Assembly: GCA_946407735.1 (NCBI GenBank)
Contig: CAMJPL010000007.1
Location: forward strand, 27,276 to 91,275
Origin: an uncultured Clostridia bacterium
GTDB taxonomy: Bacteria; Bacillota; Clostridia; Oscillospirales; CAG-272
Reading direction: 5' to 3'
DNA length: 64,000 bases
The translations under genes were made by a program, and so were the position numbers. Shown here one piece after another: positions 34,663 through 41,996 of this stretch. Under the pieces are notes generated by a model. The model saw only the letters and a list, made by a program, of their open reading frames with translations. It was not told where the DNA came from and ran no database searches. Position 1 is the stretch's first letter, and each line of letters opens with the position of its first letter.

Positions 34663-35760
34663 TTATCTGCCTTCTGCGGCGAGTATGCGCTCGACCTCGG
34701 CCCGGCGCTCGTACAGCGCGCAGCCGCCGACGTGCTCGCCCGACAGCAGCCCCTCGCCGCGTATAGCGGTGAACAGCGGCGATCTCAGCGCCTCTCTCAG
34801 CGGCAGATCCCTTACGCTTATGTCGGAATACGGCGAGAACGGGCAGGGCTCGGCTCCGCCGTGGGAGTTGATGTGGAAGAAGCCGCGTCCGGCGGCGATG
34901 CAGCCCTCGGAATCCTTCTCGTCGCCGGGGAAGGTGATGAAAAGGGTGGTCGGGTATCTTTCGCGCAGCCGCGATACGGCCGCTTTTATCTTCTCGCGCT
35001 CGGCGTCGCCGGGAGCGAGATCTTCGTCCTCGCCGTCCATCGGGACGTACTCGACGAGGAAGACGACCCTGCAGCCGAGATCGGCGAGCGGTCCGATGAA
35101 GCCGTCCGACGTCACCTCGCCCAGGTTTTCCGTCGTCACCGTCACCGACGCGCCGAATATGATCGACTTCTCGTTCATCGCGCCGACTCCGGATATAAGC
35201 TTGTCGTAGACGCCGTCGCCCCGCCTTTTGTCGGTCGCCTCTTTGCCGCCCTCGACGCTTATGACGGGGAGCAGGTTGCGCCTGCGGTCGAAGATCGGGA
35301 GATACTGGCCGATATAGGTGCCGTTTGTGAATACCGGGAAGAGGATGTTCTGGCGCTCACCGGCCGCCTCGATGACGTCGCGGCGGAGAAGCGGCTCGCC
35401 TCCGGCGAGAAGGATAAAGCTGATCCCCAGCTCGTCGGCTTCGGAAAAGATCCGGCCCCATTCATCGCCCGTCAGCTGCTTTACCGGCGTCTCGTCGGCG
35501 GTCGCGCCGGTGCAGCGGGAATAGCATCCGGCGCAGTGCAGGTTGCAGCTCGACGTGATGCTGGCGATGAGGAAGGGCGGGACGTGATCGCCGTTTTTCT
35601 CTGCCTTTTCCCGCCTTTTCGACGCGGCGGCGCTGGCGGCGGCGAAGCGGAGCATGAAGGCGGTCTCGCGCGGGTTTCCCGCCGAGGCGCGCAGAGCGTC
35701 CTTTACCGTCCGCTCGACGCCCTCGGTCAGGTATTTCTGAAGATCAAAGTAGTCCATCAT
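34663..35760 (-). CDS. Radical SAM protein
   Basis: A 365-residue radical SAM enzyme. The cluster motif CNLHCAGC (Cys-x3-Cys-x2-Cys) lies near residue 75, AGGEPLL is the SAM-binding glycine motif, and a Cys-bearing C-terminal region includes GAEPCPFSPYSD, recalling SPASM-type proteins. The substrate is unknown. Its ATG overlaps the glutathione peroxidase stop by one base (TGATG), so the two are translated together. Confidence 0.85.
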   Translation of the reverse strand: MMDYFDLQKYLTEGVERTVKDALRASAGNPRETAFMLRFAAASAAASKRREKAEKNGDHVPPFLIASITSSCNLHCAGCYSRCTGATADETPVKQLTGDEWGRIFSEADELGISFILLAGGEPLLRRDVIEAAGERQNILFPVFTNGTYIGQYLPIFDRRRNLLPVISVEGGKEATDKRRGDGVYDKLISGVGAMNEKSIIFGASVTVTTENLGEVTSDGFIGPLADLGCRVVFLVEYVPMDGEDEDLAPGDAEREKIKAAVSRLRERYPTTLFITFPGDEKDSEGCIAAGRGFFHINSHGGAEPCPFSPYSDISVRDLPLREALRSPLFTAIRGEGLLSGEHVGGCALYERRAEVERILAAEGR

Positions 35761-36305
35761 CAGAGAAGGGATTTGATGCAGGCCTCGACGTCAGCCATTT
35801 CGGCGGTCGGCTCGAAGCGGGCGACTATGTTCCCCTCGCGGTCGATGACGAATTTGGTGAAATTCCAGCGGATATAAGCCTTGTCGCCGAAGGCCTTGTT
35901 GTTCATGTTCGAGAACTTCTCGAGCATGGCGTTCTTCACGCCCTTGCCGAAGCCCTGGAAGGGCTTCTCGGCGGCGAGATAGACGAACAGCGGGTCGGCG
36001 GTCTCGCCGTTGACGTCGGTCTTCTTCATCTGCGGGAAGGTGGTGTTGTAGTGAAGGGTGCAGAACTCATGGATCTCCTCATCGGTGCCGGGAGCCTGAT
36101 TGGCGAACTGGTTGCAGGGGATGTCAAGGATCTCGAGTCCCTTGTCGTGATAGTCCTTGTACAGCTGCTCGATGGGAGCGTACTGGGGCGTGAAGCCGCA
36201 GCCGGTGGCGGTGTTGACGACAAGGATGACCTTGCCCTTGTACTCGGAAAGGGAAAGATCCTCGCCCGAAGCGGTCTTTACGGAGAAATCATAGATGGAA
36301 GCCAT
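35760..36305 (-). CDS. Glutathione peroxidase family thiol peroxidase
   Basis: A 181-residue cytoplasmic peroxidase. The active-site segment is NTATGCGFTPQY with Cys 36 in place of selenocysteine. It also has the Gln-bearing CNQFANQ, and WNFTKF with the Trp and Asn of the catalytic tetrad. Bacterial members usually take electrons from thioredoxin, not glutathione. GAGGT precedes the ATG. It is co-transcribed with a radical SAM gene. Confidence 0.93.
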   Translation of the reverse strand: MASIYDFSVKTASGEDLSLSEYKGKVILVVNTATGCGFTPQYAPIEQLYKDYHDKGLEILDIPCNQFANQAPGTDEEIHEFCTLHYNTTFPQMKKTDVNGETADPLFVYLAAEKPFQGFGKGVKNAMLEKFSNMNNKAFGDKAYIRWNFTKFVIDREGNIVARFEPTAEMADVEACIKSLL

Positions 36306-36364
36306 GGCGGTTACCTCGTTTAAAGGATTGTATTTAATATTATTTTGCTTAATTTGATGATACT

Positions 36365-36393
36365 ATTATATCATAATTAAGTGTATTTTTCTA
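36365..36393 (-). promoter_or_regulatory. Possible promoter of the peroxidase operon
   Basis: A perfect TATAAT preceded by ATGA on the minus strand; the -35 region (TAGAAA at 17 bases) is poor. Confidence 0.45.
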
Positions 36394-36447
36394 TGGTTAA
36401 ATATGAATTTTTAGGGTTAGAGGGATAGAATCGACAGACGGATGACC

Positions 36448-36476
36448 GGAAAAAAGCTCCCGGATTTTCCGGGAGC
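36448..36476 (-). terminator. Intrinsic terminator
   Basis: A 9-bp stem (GCTCCCGGA with TCCGGGAGC) with a 3-base loop is followed on the minus strand by a T-run. Confidence 0.85.
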
Positions 36477-36496
36477 ATATGCGGGCGGCAAAGCGC

Positions 36497-37735
36497 TTAT
36501 TTTTCTTCCTTTATCAGGGCCATGCGTCCGGGAGCGAGCCACAGGCCGCAGGTCTCGCCGGGCGTCGTCAGCTTCTCGCCGACAGGGTCGCCGTGAGTCG
36601 GCATCGGCTGCCAGTATCCGCCGAACTGGGCCATCGAGAGCCTCACGTTCTTTTTGAACCTCATACCGACGTAGGTCGAGCGGAGAGGCGTGTTGTTGCA
36701 GACGGCGTAATAGCTGCCGCCATCCTTGCCCTTGAAGTGCGAGAAGAGGAGCGGGGCGTCGGCGTAGTTGGACTTCACGTCGAGGACGCTGCCGAACGGG
36801 CGGAACATCTCGATGCCGCCGAAGCTCTCGCCGACGGCGCAGAGCTTATCTATCACAAGCCCTTCCATCTGGCAGCCGACCGACTGCTGGAAGGTGCGGT
36901 TCACCTCGGACAGCTCGCCGAAGAGCGGGGTGCGCTCGTTGAGCATATTGATCGCCGCGCGGTGATAGTTGTCCATTATCCTCGGCAGGCGGATGAAGAA
37001 GTACGAGACCCCGGCCGCGCCGCAGGTGACGGAGGTCGAGACCTCCCACCAGAGATGGTCCTGCGTCGGGTTCTGATACTCGTAATGGCCGCAGGAGAGG
37101 ACGATGTTCCAGAACGGAACGCCGTTCCGTCTCACCTGCTCGCTGTGCTCACGCAGGTTGTTGAAATAGACGTCGTAGCCGCGCCTGCCCCACATGTTGG
37201 TGTAGCAGTCGTAGGACACGAGCTTTCCGCCGCTCTCCTTCGCGGCGCGGTCGAGATAGGCGGCGTAGCTCTTCGAGCCGATGCGCTCGGCGATCCAGTC
37301 GAACCACGGCAGGAGATTCAGGTAGGCGGTGAGATGAGGCGCCATCTCGTTCTGTATCCGGCTGACGGCGAAGGCGTCGGCGGCGTCCTTCGCGTCCGGC
37401 TCGTCGCCGACGAAGAAGCCGAACAGGGCGGGATACGAGCCGTATTCTTTGAGCAGAGCGGAGAAGGTCTCGCGGTAGGCTGTCTCGCCGACCTTCTGAT
37501 AGTATCTCCATCCGGCGCGCCCTTCGCAGAGGATGACCCTGACGCCGAGCTCGGCGCAGCGGTCGAGCATCGCCTTGACGGCGGCCTCGTCGCCCTCGCC
37601 GCACGACGGCGACATGGCGACGGTGATCCCGAGATCGCGCCAGCGGACGGCCTCGTCCTTGTCCGAGCCGTCAAAGACGCAGTCCTTTATCGAAACGGTG
37701 TTCCAGAATGAGAACGGGAAGCGGTATTCTGACAT
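36497..37735 (-). CDS. TIM-barrel glycoside-hydrolase-like protein
   Basis: A 412-residue protein without a signal peptide. Its layout suggests a (beta/alpha)8 barrel: GFFVGDEPDA at 106-115 resembles the strand-4 acid motif of clan GH-A enzymes (Asn-Glu-Pro replaced by Asp-Glu-Pro). YDCYTNMWGRRGYDVYF, WNIVLSCGHYEY and a C-terminal beta region follow. I cannot assign a GH family. GAGGTAA precedes the ATG. It is monocistronic with its own promoter. Confidence 0.6.
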   Translation of the reverse strand: MSEYRFPFSFWNTVSIKDCVFDGSDKDEAVRWRDLGITVAMSPSCGEGDEAAVKAMLDRCAELGVRVILCEGRAGWRYYQKVGETAYRETFSALLKEYGSYPALFGFFVGDEPDAKDAADAFAVSRIQNEMAPHLTAYLNLLPWFDWIAERIGSKSYAAYLDRAAKESGGKLVSYDCYTNMWGRRGYDVYFNNLREHSEQVRRNGVPFWNIVLSCGHYEYQNPTQDHLWWEVSTSVTCGAAGVSYFFIRLPRIMDNYHRAAINMLNERTPLFGELSEVNRTFQQSVGCQMEGLVIDKLCAVGESFGGIEMFRPFGSVLDVKSNYADAPLLFSHFKGKDGGSYYAVCNNTPLRSTYVGMRFKKNVRLSMAQFGGYWQPMPTHGDPVGEKLTTPGETCGLWLAPGRMALIKEEK

Positions 37736-37773
37736 ATCTGTTACCTCACAGCGGTTTAATCGTCTCAGCCGAT

Positions 37774-37802
37774 ATTATATCATGAATCGGCGGGAAAATC
37801 AA
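37774..37802 (-). promoter_or_regulatory. Sigma-A promoter of the TIM-barrel protein gene
   Basis: TTGATT and TATAAT are 17 bases apart on the minus strand with ATGA before the -10. Confidence 0.78.
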
Positions 37803-37831
37803 TATTAAGAGCGATATTCGCCCGATCCGTC

Positions 37832-37860
37832 TTGCATTTCGGGGCCGGAGGTGGTATAAT
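37832..37860 (+). promoter_or_regulatory. Sigma-A promoter of the metallophosphoesterase gene
   Basis: TTGCAT and TATAAT are 17 bases apart with GTGG before the -10. Confidence 0.75.
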
Positions 37861-37899
37861 GGAGGAAAACGTGAGCGGCTGCGCAGCGAGGAATGATGA

Positions 37900-38721
37900 A
37901 TGATGAAAAACGATCCTTTTTTCTGGTTTAAGGAAAACACCCTGACGATCCCCGGGCTCACCGGCGAGCGGCTTATAATGCACATAACCGACAGCCACCT
38001 GCACGTCAGGGACGGGCTTTCGACGGATGAGGAGAAGGCCGAGGCCGAGCGTCAGGAGGCTCACTGGATGACGGGGAAGGAAAACTTCGCGCGCGGGAAC
38101 GGCGAGCCGTTCGGAGACGCGCAGAGGATATCGTCGACGGAGGCGTTCGAGAAGGCGCTGGCTCTCGCCGGCGAGCTGAAGCCGGATCTTCTCGTCCTTA
38201 CCGGCGACAATCTCGACTATATGCACCCAGCCGGGGAGAGGTACCTGAGATCGCGCCTCGGCGGGTACGGAGGGAAATTCCTCTGCGTACCGGGAAACCA
38301 CGAGAGCGAAAGCTGTGAGGGCGTCTGGAGTCTGGGAGTCCGGACGTGCGATCTCGGCGGTGTCATCGCCGCCGCCGTCGACGACAGGAAGGGAACGCTG
38401 ACGGATGGGGATCTTGCGGAGCTCGAACGGATATGCGGAGAGGGAAAGCCGGTCATCGTCGTCTGCCATATCCCGGTGTCGACCGACCTCTGCCGGAGCG
38501 AGATGGAAAAGCTGGGATCGTATTTCTACATCGACAGCCGTTCGGAGGATGAAAACGCCCGCCGCTTCGTTTCGCTTCTTGAGAGCGGCGCCGTGAAGGC
38601 CGTTATATGCGGTCACGTCCACGGGTATCACAGGATGGAGATCGCTCCCGGAGTCACGCAGATCATCGGCTCGCAGGCGATGGCGGGAGCGGTGGATCTC
38701 GTCACGGTGAAGGGCGAATGA
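37900..38721 (+). CDS. Calcineurin-like metallophosphoesterase
   Basis: A 273-residue cytoplasmic phosphoesterase with the family metal-binding series in order: TDSHLH (Asp-x-His), GDNLDY, GNHES, CHIP and GHVHG. The substrate is not evident. The first ATG of a cluster (37900, 37903) is eight bases from GAGG. It is monocistronic, with a terminator shared with the convergent small gene. Confidence 0.9.
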   Translation: MMKNDPFFWFKENTLTIPGLTGERLIMHITDSHLHVRDGLSTDEEKAEAERQEAHWMTGKENFARGNGEPFGDAQRISSTEAFEKALALAGELKPDLLVLTGDNLDYMHPAGERYLRSRLGGYGGKFLCVPGNHESESCEGVWSLGVRTCDLGGVIAAAVDDRKGTLTDGDLAELERICGEGKPVIVVCHIPVSTDLCRSEMEKLGSYFYIDSRSEDENARRFVSLLESGAVKAVICGHVHGYHRMEIAPGVTQIIGSQAMAGAVDLVTVKGE

Positions 38722-38740
38722 GCCGCGTCAAAGACTAAGG

Positions 38741-38770
38741 AAAAGAAGCCCGGATCATGGGCTTCTTTTT
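38741..38770. terminator. Bidirectional intrinsic terminator
   Basis: An 11-bp stem (AAAAGAAGCCC with GGGCTTCTTTT) and 7-base loop with T-rich tails in both directions, between convergent genes. Confidence 0.85.
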
Positions 38771-38779
38771 CATTTGCCT

Positions 38780-39073
38780 TCATTTTTCCCCGCCGCTTTT
38801 TTCGAGACGCCGGTTCCTGAAATACAGGCATATGTCGACCGTTACCATTATCAGATTGAGATAATAGAACCAGTACGCCAGATTGAAATTGCCTGACAGC
38901 GTCTTGCCGACGATGCCGCAGATATAGCCGAAGTCGATGAACAGCATGAAGAGAAGGCTCTTTCCCTTCGTCGATCTCGACCTTACCGACCTCATGATCG
39001 AGAGAGGCCACGATATCCCGAAGGAGAGGATCATTATCGTCTCGAATACGCTCGCTATCGCCGATGTGTTCAT
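38780..39073 (-). CDS. Small three-helix membrane protein, SWEET/PQ-loop-like
   Basis: A 97-residue protein with three hydrophobic segments (VFETIMILSFGISWPLSIM; FMLFIDFGYICGIVG; AYWFYYLNLIMVTVDICLYF). The FGISWPLSIMRSVRSRSTKG stretch recalls a PQ-loop half-unit as in SemiSWEET sugar channels, without a true PQ. A promoter at 39104-39132 lies inside the longer open frame and fixes the ATG at 39073. Function unknown. Confidence 0.65.
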   Translation of the reverse strand: MNTSAIASVFETIMILSFGISWPLSIMRSVRSRSTKGKSLLFMLFIDFGYICGIVGKTLSGNFNLAYWFYYLNLIMVTVDICLYFRNRRLEKSGGEK

Positions 39074-39103
39074 TGTGTTCTGCCTTTCGTGTGTGTTTAC
39101 GAT

Positions 39104-39132
39104 ATTATACACCCCCGGCGGCTTTTTTTCAA
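39104..39132 (-). promoter_or_regulatory. Sigma-A promoter of the small membrane protein gene
   Basis: TTGAAA and TATAAT are 17 bases apart on the minus strand, with GTG directly before the -10. Confidence 0.75.
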
Positions 39133-39201
39133 GTCTGATTTTGTATGATTTGCCGCCGATATGACGGGCTGATACGGGGATATTTTTGTCTATTCCGACT
39201 G

Positions 39202-39230
39202 TTGAAAAATACGGCGGGATGTGGTATAAT
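39202..39230 (+). promoter_or_regulatory. Sigma-A promoter of the MATE gene
   Basis: TTGAAA and TATAAT are 17 bases apart with GTGG before the -10. The expected start site (about 39237) coincides with the first strand of the structured leader. Confidence 0.82.
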
Positions 39231-39237
39231 ATATATA

Positions 39238-39303
39238 ACAACGAGTAGCCAGATACTGTCGGCATAAATCCGGTTGGTATCGCGGATCTCGTTGTTTTTT
39301 TGT
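39238..39303 (+). promoter_or_regulatory. Structured leader with terminator, candidate guanidine-IV (mepA) riboswitch
   Basis: Starting at the predicted transcription start, ACAACGAG (39238-39245) pairs with CTCGTTGT (39288-39295), which runs into a T-stretch, forming an intrinsic terminator. Inside are CCAGATAC, which can pair with GGTATC, a CGG/CCG element and ATCGCGGAT. The MATE gene begins 20 bases on. Guanidine-IV (mepA motif) riboswitches lie in front of clostridial MATE genes and control such a terminator. The location fits, but I have not matched the consensus nucleotide by nucleotide. Confidence 0.5.
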
Positions 39304-39322
39304 TTATCAGGAGGAAACCGTT

Positions 39323-40747
39323 ATGGACTCACCGGCTGTGAATGACTTTCTCGTGAAGGAACGCCCGGGAAAGCTGATGGCGAAATACGCAGTCCCCTGC
39401 GTGATATCGCTGCTCGTCGCCGCGCTTTACAACATAGTCGATCAGATATTCATCGCGAACGCCGATTATCTCGGCTCATACGGGAACGCCGCCAACACCG
39501 TCGTCTTCCCGCTTACCGTTTTCGCGCTGGCCTTCGCCGTCATGATAGGCGACGGCGCGTGCGCCTATGTAAGCCAATGCCTCGGCGGGGGCAGAAACCG
39601 CGAGTCGGCGAATACCGTCGGCATAGCCGTCATCCTCTCACTTGCCGTCGGCGCGGTCGTCACGGCGGCTTATCTCGTCTTCGCCGATCCCGTGATCCTC
39701 TTCTTCGGCGGCGGGGTGAACCCCGAGACGCACGCGTTCGCCGGGGAGTATTTCTTCTGGATATCCGTCGGGATGCCGTTTTACATCTTCGGCCAGGCGA
39801 TGAACCCGATCATCCGCTCGGACGGCAGCCCTCGCTTCGCGATGGCGGCCACCGTCGCCGGAGCCGTGACGAACCTGATACTCGACCCGATCTTTATCTA
39901 CCCGCTCCATATGGGCATGACGGGAGCCGCCGTCGCGACAGTCGCCGGTCAGGTGCTCACCGCCGCCCTCTCGCTGTGGTATCTCGGGCATATGAAGGCG
40001 GTAAGGATAACGCGGGACAGCTTCGCATTCGACGGCGGGATCACTGTGCGCTTCCTGCGCCTCGGCGTCACGAGCTTTCTCGCTCAGGCGGCGCTCGTCG
40101 TCTCGATGGCGGCGGTGCAGAACACATGCGCGAAATACGGGGCGCTCGACCCGGTGTTCGGGCTTGAGGAATACTCGCAGATACCTCTCGCCGTGCTCGG
40201 GATAGTGATGAAGTTCTTTCAGATAGCGATATCGGTCTCAATAGGCATGGCGGCAGGGTGCATACCTGTCGTCGGCTACAACATCGGCGCGGGAAGGAAG
40301 GACAGGGCGAGGACGCTGTTCACCTATCTTCTGATCTCGGAGGCGGTCCTCGGCTTCGCCGCCCTTCTTGTCGTCGATCTTCTGCCGAGACAGCTCATCG
40401 GCGTGTTCGGCGCGTCGGGAGAGAGCGCGTACTACACCGAATTCGGCGTGAAGTGCTTTCGGACCTATCTCTGCATGATGCCGCTCGCGACGGTGAACAA
40501 GGGGACGTTCATCTATCTGCAGGGGCTCGGCAGACCCGTCGAGTCGACTCTGATATCCCTCGTCCGCGAGGTGGTGCTCGGCGTCGCGCTGACGATCCTG
40601 ATGCCGCTGGCGCTGGGCCTTGACGGTCTGCTCTGGTCCTTCCCGGCGGCTGATATCATCACCTTCGCGACAGCGGCGGTCATCATCGCGGGGACATACA
40701 GGAGGCTCAGCAAGGAAACGACTGAAGCGATAAATGAACCGGCCTGA
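39323..40747 (+). CDS. MATE-family efflux transporter (MepA-like)
   Basis: A 474-residue membrane protein with twelve hydrophobic helices in the MATE pattern: KYAVPCVISLLVAALYNIVDQIFI at the N-terminus (two halves shown here as one helix pair), DGACAYVSQCLGGG, IRSDGSPRFAMAATVAGAVT and GYNIGAGRKDRA in the second half. MATE proteins export cationic compounds using Na+ or H+. AGGAGG precedes the ATG. The upstream terminator-bearing leader implies ligand-controlled expression; if it is a guanidine-IV element, the substrate may be guanidine or guanidinium compounds. Confidence 0.92.
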   Translation: MDSPAVNDFLVKERPGKLMAKYAVPCVISLLVAALYNIVDQIFIANADYLGSYGNAANTVVFPLTVFALAFAVMIGDGACAYVSQCLGGGRNRESANTVGIAVILSLAVGAVVTAAYLVFADPVILFFGGGVNPETHAFAGEYFFWISVGMPFYIFGQAMNPIIRSDGSPRFAMAATVAGAVTNLILDPIFIYPLHMGMTGAAVATVAGQVLTAALSLWYLGHMKAVRITRDSFAFDGGITVRFLRLGVTSFLAQAALVVSMAAVQNTCAKYGALDPVFGLEEYSQIPLAVLGIVMKFFQIAISVSIGMAAGCIPVVGYNIGAGRKDRARTLFTYLLISEAVLGFAALLVVDLLPRQLIGVFGASGESAYYTEFGVKCFRTYLCMMPLATVNKGTFIYLQGLGRPVESTLISLVREVVLGVALTILMPLALGLDGLLWSFPAADIITFATAAVIIAGTYRRLSKETTEAINEPA

Positions 40748-40796
40748 TATTCCGCAGAAAGAATAAGCCTCTCCCGGCTTTTGCGGCAACAAATAA

Positions 40797-40842
40797 ATCC
40801 CGGAGAAATGACGGATCGATCCTTTCCCCGGGATATATTTTT
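40797..40842. terminator. Hairpin between convergent MATE and kinase genes
   Basis: ATCCCGG pairs with CCGGGAT around an inner GGATCGATCC palindrome, followed by ATATTTTTTG on the plus strand and an AT-rich tail on the minus strand. Confidence 0.6.
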
Positions 40843-40848
40843 TGTCCC

Positions 40849-41976
40849 TTATTCCTTGTCCACGAGCTTTCCGACGTAGTCGCACATCTCGTCATACTTT
40901 TCCTCGAAGCACTCGAGCAGGCGCATCTGCGCGCGGGCGCGGATGAGGTTGTGCTGCGGGCGGTTGACCTTGAAATATACGTCCCCGTCGAGATAGTCGG
41001 TGAGGAAGCGCATCGCCAGCTCGCAGTTGATGACCTTTATGCCGAGCGGGAGCATAAGGAGCTCGTCGCGGGTGAGATCGTCCTTCACCTCGGAGATGAA
41101 GCCGTCGGTGAACTGGCGGAAGAGCTCCATGTCGACGCCGATCTTCGAGAGATCCGGCTCATCCTCGGCGGCGGTGGAGGCGCCGTAGCGTATCGCGTCG
41201 CCGTAGTCGTACAGCGAGCTTCCCGGCATGACGGTGTCGAGGTCGATGACGCAGAGCGCCTCGCCCGTGTCGTCGTCTATCATGACGTTGTTGAGCTTGG
41301 TGTCGTTGTGCGTCACGCGCAGCGGTAGCTTTCCCTCGTCGAGAAGATCGACGATCGAGCTCATCATCTTGCGGCGGTCGAAGAAGAAGTCGATCTCCTT
41401 CTCAAGCTCGCCGGCGCGCCCGGCGCTGTCGGCCGAGACCGAGGCGACGAACTTGTAGAAGCGCTTCTTTGTGTTGTGGAAGTCGGGGATCGTCTCGACG
41501 AGCTTGTCGGCGGGGAAGTCGGAGAGATACTTCTGGAACTCGCCGAAGCCGCGCCCGGCCTCGTAGAACATATGCGGCTCGGTTATCTGGTCGTAGGCGG
41601 TGGCCTTGTCGATGAAGACGTCGGCGCGCCAGAAATCGTTGTGATCGTCCCTGTAAAGCAGCGGGCTGTCGGTCGTCTGATAGCCGGTCGTCGGGATGAA
41701 CTCGAGGATCCGGCGGCTGGGATCGATATGGGCCCTCGCCATCGCGGCGGTGATGTGGTCGATGACGAGCTGGACGTTCTTCATAAGCTCGTCCGGCTGA
41801 CGGAAGGCGACGGTGTTGATCTTCTGGAGGACGTATTTCACCTTTTTCCCGTCCGGCCTGCGGTAAGTCAGGCGGTAGGTCGAGTTGATGTTGCCGGAGA
41901 GCAGCTCCTCGACGTCCTCGTATTCGCCCTCGAACCTGAAATGGTTTATGACGTGCTTGATGTTGTTGTAAAGCAT
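40849..41976 (-). CDS. APH-fold phosphotransferase, NahK-like
   Basis: A 375-residue kinase of the aminoglycoside phosphotransferase/choline kinase fold. The catalytic loop VTHNDTKLNN is at 221-230 and the metal-binding CVIDLDTVMPG at 242-252. The whole pattern is close to what I recall of N-acetylhexosamine 1-kinase (NahK) of the lacto-N-biose pathway, which phosphorylates GalNAc/GlcNAc at C1. That would suit the fucosidase and glycan theme, but a partner phosphorylase was not seen. It lies 20 bases after the zinc-ribbon gene, last of a three-gene operon. AGAGGA precedes the ATG. Confidence 0.78.
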   Translation of the reverse strand: MLYNNIKHVINHFRFEGEYEDVEELLSGNINSTYRLTYRRPDGKKVKYVLQKINTVAFRQPDELMKNVQLVIDHITAAMARAHIDPSRRILEFIPTTGYQTTDSPLLYRDDHNDFWRADVFIDKATAYDQITEPHMFYEAGRGFGEFQKYLSDFPADKLVETIPDFHNTKKRFYKFVASVSADSAGRAGELEKEIDFFFDRRKMMSSIVDLLDEGKLPLRVTHNDTKLNNVMIDDDTGEALCVIDLDTVMPGSSLYDYGDAIRYGASTAAEDEPDLSKIGVDMELFRQFTDGFISEVKDDLTRDELLMLPLGIKVINCELAMRFLTDYLDGDVYFKVNRPQHNLIRARAQMRLLECFEEKYDEMCDYVGKLVDKE

Positions 41977-41996
41977 AAATTCCTCTTTATATATAT

